From assembly GCA_051877215.1 (NCBI GenBank), contig JBJEIR010000009.1, positions 1-6,110 on the forward strand: a DNA stretch of 6,110 nt, given 5' to 3'. The position numbers and the translations under genes are program-made. Under the pieces are notes generated by a model. It was not told where the DNA came from. It saw only the letters and a list, made by a program, of their open reading frames with translations, and ran no database searches. Positions 4,969 through 6,110 of this stretch are shown here, piece after piece. Source of the stretch: RGIG1959 sp051877215 (GTDB lineage Bacteria; Bacillota; Clostridia; Oscillospirales; Acutalibacteraceae). Every line of letters begins with the position of its first letter. The stretch's first letter is position 1.

Positions 4969-5559
4969 ATGGGAATAGGAGAACTGCTGCTGTTGGCCGT
5001 CGGGCTGTCGATGGATGCGTTTGCCGTTTCGGTGTGTAAGGGGCTGGCGATGCCCGAAATCAATTTTCGAAAGTGCGCTGTCTGCGGCGTATGGTTCGGC
5101 GGATTTCAGGCGCTGATGCCCATGATCGGCTATTTGCTCGGCGTACAGTTTGAGCGCTATATCAATGAGATTGCACCGTGGATTGCTTTTGCCCTGCTGG
5201 TGCTCATCGGCGCCAATATGATCAGAGAGTCGTTCGGAAAAGAGGAGGCGACCGATGCGGGGCTGGGTGTCAAAACCATGCTGCTCATGGCGATTGCGAC
5301 CAGCATTGACGCGCTCGCGGTGGGGATCACCTTTGTCTGCGTCCCCGTGGCGGTTTTGCCTGTGGGAGCGCTTGGCAATACGGTTTTCGGGGTGCTCGTG
5401 ATCGGGCTGACCACCTTTTTGATTTCCTGCATAGGCGTGAAGATCGGCAATTTGTTCGGCACCCGTTACCGCGACGGGGCGCAGCGGCTGGGTGGCGGCA
5501 TTTTGATTTTAATCGGTCTGAAAATTTTGCTCAGCCATTTTGGCGTGCTGCCGTTTTAA
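4969..5559 (+). CDS. mntP: Manganese efflux pump MntP
   Basis: 196-residue inner-membrane exporter of Mn2+ (DUF204/MntP family), close to the usual 185-195. Two homologous halves each carry the family's Asp motif: LSMDAFAVSVCKG with D16, and ATSIDALAVG with D114. FGGFQALMPMIG (43-54) is the second-helix motif, and the C-terminus has the GGGILILIGLKIL helix. Six membrane segments are expected. The start is ATG at 4969, with GGAGG (4954-4958) 10 nt upstream. An out-of-frame ATG at 4961 sits only 2 nt from the ribosome site and stops after five codons. A longer in-frame start at 4807 lies inside the riboswitch and is not used. It is a single-gene transcript between a riboswitch terminator and a downstream terminator, controlled by excess Mn2+. 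Confidence 0.96.
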   Translation: MGIGELLLLAVGLSMDAFAVSVCKGLAMPEINFRKCAVCGVWFGGFQALMPMIGYLLGVQFERYINEIAPWIAFALLVLIGANMIRESFGKEEATDAGLGVKTMLLMAIATSIDALAVGITFVCVPVAVLPVGALGNTVFGVLVIGLTTFLISCIGVKIGNLFGTRYRDGAQRLGGGILILIGLKILLSHFGVLPF

Positions 5560-5586
5560 AAAAGACCGTCTGCTCGCGTCTTTTTA
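5559..5586 (+). terminator. Intrinsic terminator of mntP
   Basis: AAAAAGAC (5559-5566) pairs with GTCTTTTT (5578-5585) over 8 bp with an 11-nt loop, overlapping the mntP stop codon and ending in a T-run. It is AT-rich and weaker than the hairpin that follows, so some transcripts probably continue to the second terminator. Confidence 0.55.
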
Positions 5587-5597
5587 TAAAGCACGAA

Positions 5598-5635
5598 AAA
5601 ACGCACCTTTGTCCGAACGGATAAAGGTGCGTTTT
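5598..5635. terminator. Bidirectional intrinsic terminator
   Basis: ACGCACCTTTGTCC (5601-5614), loop GAAC, GGATAAAGGTGCGT (5619-5632): a 14-bp stem with one wobble, flanked by A-run on the left and TTTT on the right. It therefore works on both strands, ending the convergent mntP (plus) and STAS/anti-sigma (minus) transcripts. The region 5636-5705, up to the STAS stop, holds nothing else I can name. Confidence 0.85.
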
Positions 5636-5705
5636 GGCTTGTTTCGGCAAAACGGCATTGAACGGGTGCTTTTTTGAATACCTGTGCGGTTTGCAGAATA
5701 CACGA

Positions 5706-6002
5706 TTATTCGATCACCAAGATGTCGGCAAAGCCGGTCATTTCCAGCACTTCCATGACGGCGTCGCACACGCCGACAAGCTTCATGGTGCCGATCTTGT
5801 TCATTTTCTTCTGCGCGCCGAGCAGCACGCGCAGACCGGCGGATGAAATATATTCCAGCTTGGCCATATCCAAAATGAGATCTTTGGTGTCCGCGGGCAA
5901 CTCGCAAACCGTTTTTTCCAGAATGGGCGCCGTGGTGGTGTCCAGTCTGCCTTCAATTGTCAGGGTGACTGCCTCTTGATTTTTTTCGGTTTGAATGGTC
6001 AT
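5706..6002 (-). CDS. STAS-domain anti-sigma-factor antagonist (SpoIIAA/RsbV-like)
   Basis: 98 residues, a complete single STAS domain. The opening strands (VTLTIEGRLDTTTAPILE) and DLILDMAKLEYISSAGLRVLL (41-61) match the anti-sigma-factor antagonist family. In the SSAGLR motif (53-58), Ser53 or Ser54 is the expected site phosphorylated by the partner kinase. The unphosphorylated form binds the anti-sigma factor and frees its target. Here Ile52 stands where SpoIIAA and RsbV have Asp, a variant also seen in many anaerobe homologues. The start ATG at 6002 has AAGGAGAGG (6009-6017) upstream. It is 20 nt downstream of the kinase gene's stop and ends its operon at the bidirectional terminator, so no sigma factor follows. 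Which process it controls is unknown. Confidence 0.92.
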   Translation of the reverse strand: MTIQTEKNQEAVTLTIEGRLDTTTAPILEKTVCELPADTKDLILDMAKLEYISSAGLRVLLGAQKKMNKIGTMKLVGVCDAVMEVLEMTGFADILVIE

Positions 6003-6022
6003 AGCAAACCTCTCCTTTTCGC

Positions 6023-6110
6023 TTATATTTTTTTCGTCATAGTCAGAATATTTTCACCGTTTTCGTAACGGTAAGAAAGCGTATCCATGGTTTTTTTGGC
6101 GATGAAGATG
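6023..6110 (-). CDS. Anti-sigma factor / Ser-Thr kinase C-terminus (SpoIIAB/RsbW-like, partial)
   Basis: Only the last 28 codons and TAA are in the window; the rest lies beyond the right edge. They read IFIAKKTMDTLSYRYENG then ENILTMTKKI. This matches the C-terminal end of HATPase-fold anti-sigma kinases, where a G-loop helix (GIFxxKKxMD) is followed by a strand pair (Y-x-NGxNxLTxxK). It would phosphorylate the STAS protein encoded 20 nt downstream in the same operon. The N-box and ATP-lid cannot be checked here, so the assignment rests on the tail motif and on the neighbour. Confidence 0.8.
   Translation of the reverse strand, partial: IFIAKKTMDTLSYRYENGENILTMTKKI

Noticed and set aside
1..6110. 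CRISPR arrays, tRNA or rRNA genes
   Set aside because: No regularly spaced direct repeats and no tRNA cloverleaf or rRNA-like sequence was seen.

Overview
The window looks like chromosome from a medium-GC member of the Bacillota, probably a Clostridia-type anaerobe. The clues are strong AGGAGG-type ribosome binding sites, a TM287/288-like heterodimeric ABC exporter, a yybP-ykoY riboswitch in front of mntP, and a SpoIIAA/RsbV-type partner-switching pair. No species can be named from the sequence.

Layout: (1) 1-3523, minus strand: a two-gene operon for a heterodimeric ABC exporter. Its promoter is at 3495-3523, its first gene has a TTG start, and its second gene runs off the left edge. (2) About 3524-4740: an AT-rich block with two small minus-strand genes, a Cys-rich lipoprotein (4128-4382) and a DUF2500-like membrane protein (3673-4047). 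Counted lines inside the block are about 25-32% GC, against 58-72% in lines of the flanking genes. (3) 4741-5585, plus strand: promoter, Mn2+-sensing yybP-ykoY riboswitch, intrinsic terminator and mntP (manganese exporter). (4) 5598-6110, minus strand: a shared bidirectional terminator, a STAS anti-sigma-factor antagonist, and the 3' end of its anti-sigma kinase.

The most interesting element is the lipoprotein leader (about 4395-4590, minus strand). A promoter is placed so that RNA starts at the first base of a perfect 17-bp inverted repeat. That repeat closes a roughly 133-nt domain with two more internal helices. After it comes a strong terminator with a UUCG loop, whose U-tract abuts the lipoprotein's ribosome binding site. 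The 3' arm of the 17-bp helix nearly copies the terminator's 5' arm, so it can pair with the terminator's 3' arm instead. This is the mutually exclusive switch expected of a riboswitch or attenuator, and I do not recognise it as a known class. It is transcribed divergently from the mntP riboswitch, with about 115 bp between the two promoters.

How the parts work together: the ABC pair forms one exporter with one catalytic and one degenerate ATP site. mntP is switched on by excess Mn2+ through its leader. The kinase and STAS proteins form a partner switch for a sigma factor or other target not in view. The lipoprotein and DUF2500 protein have no known function, but their setting suggests a small envelope module under RNA control.
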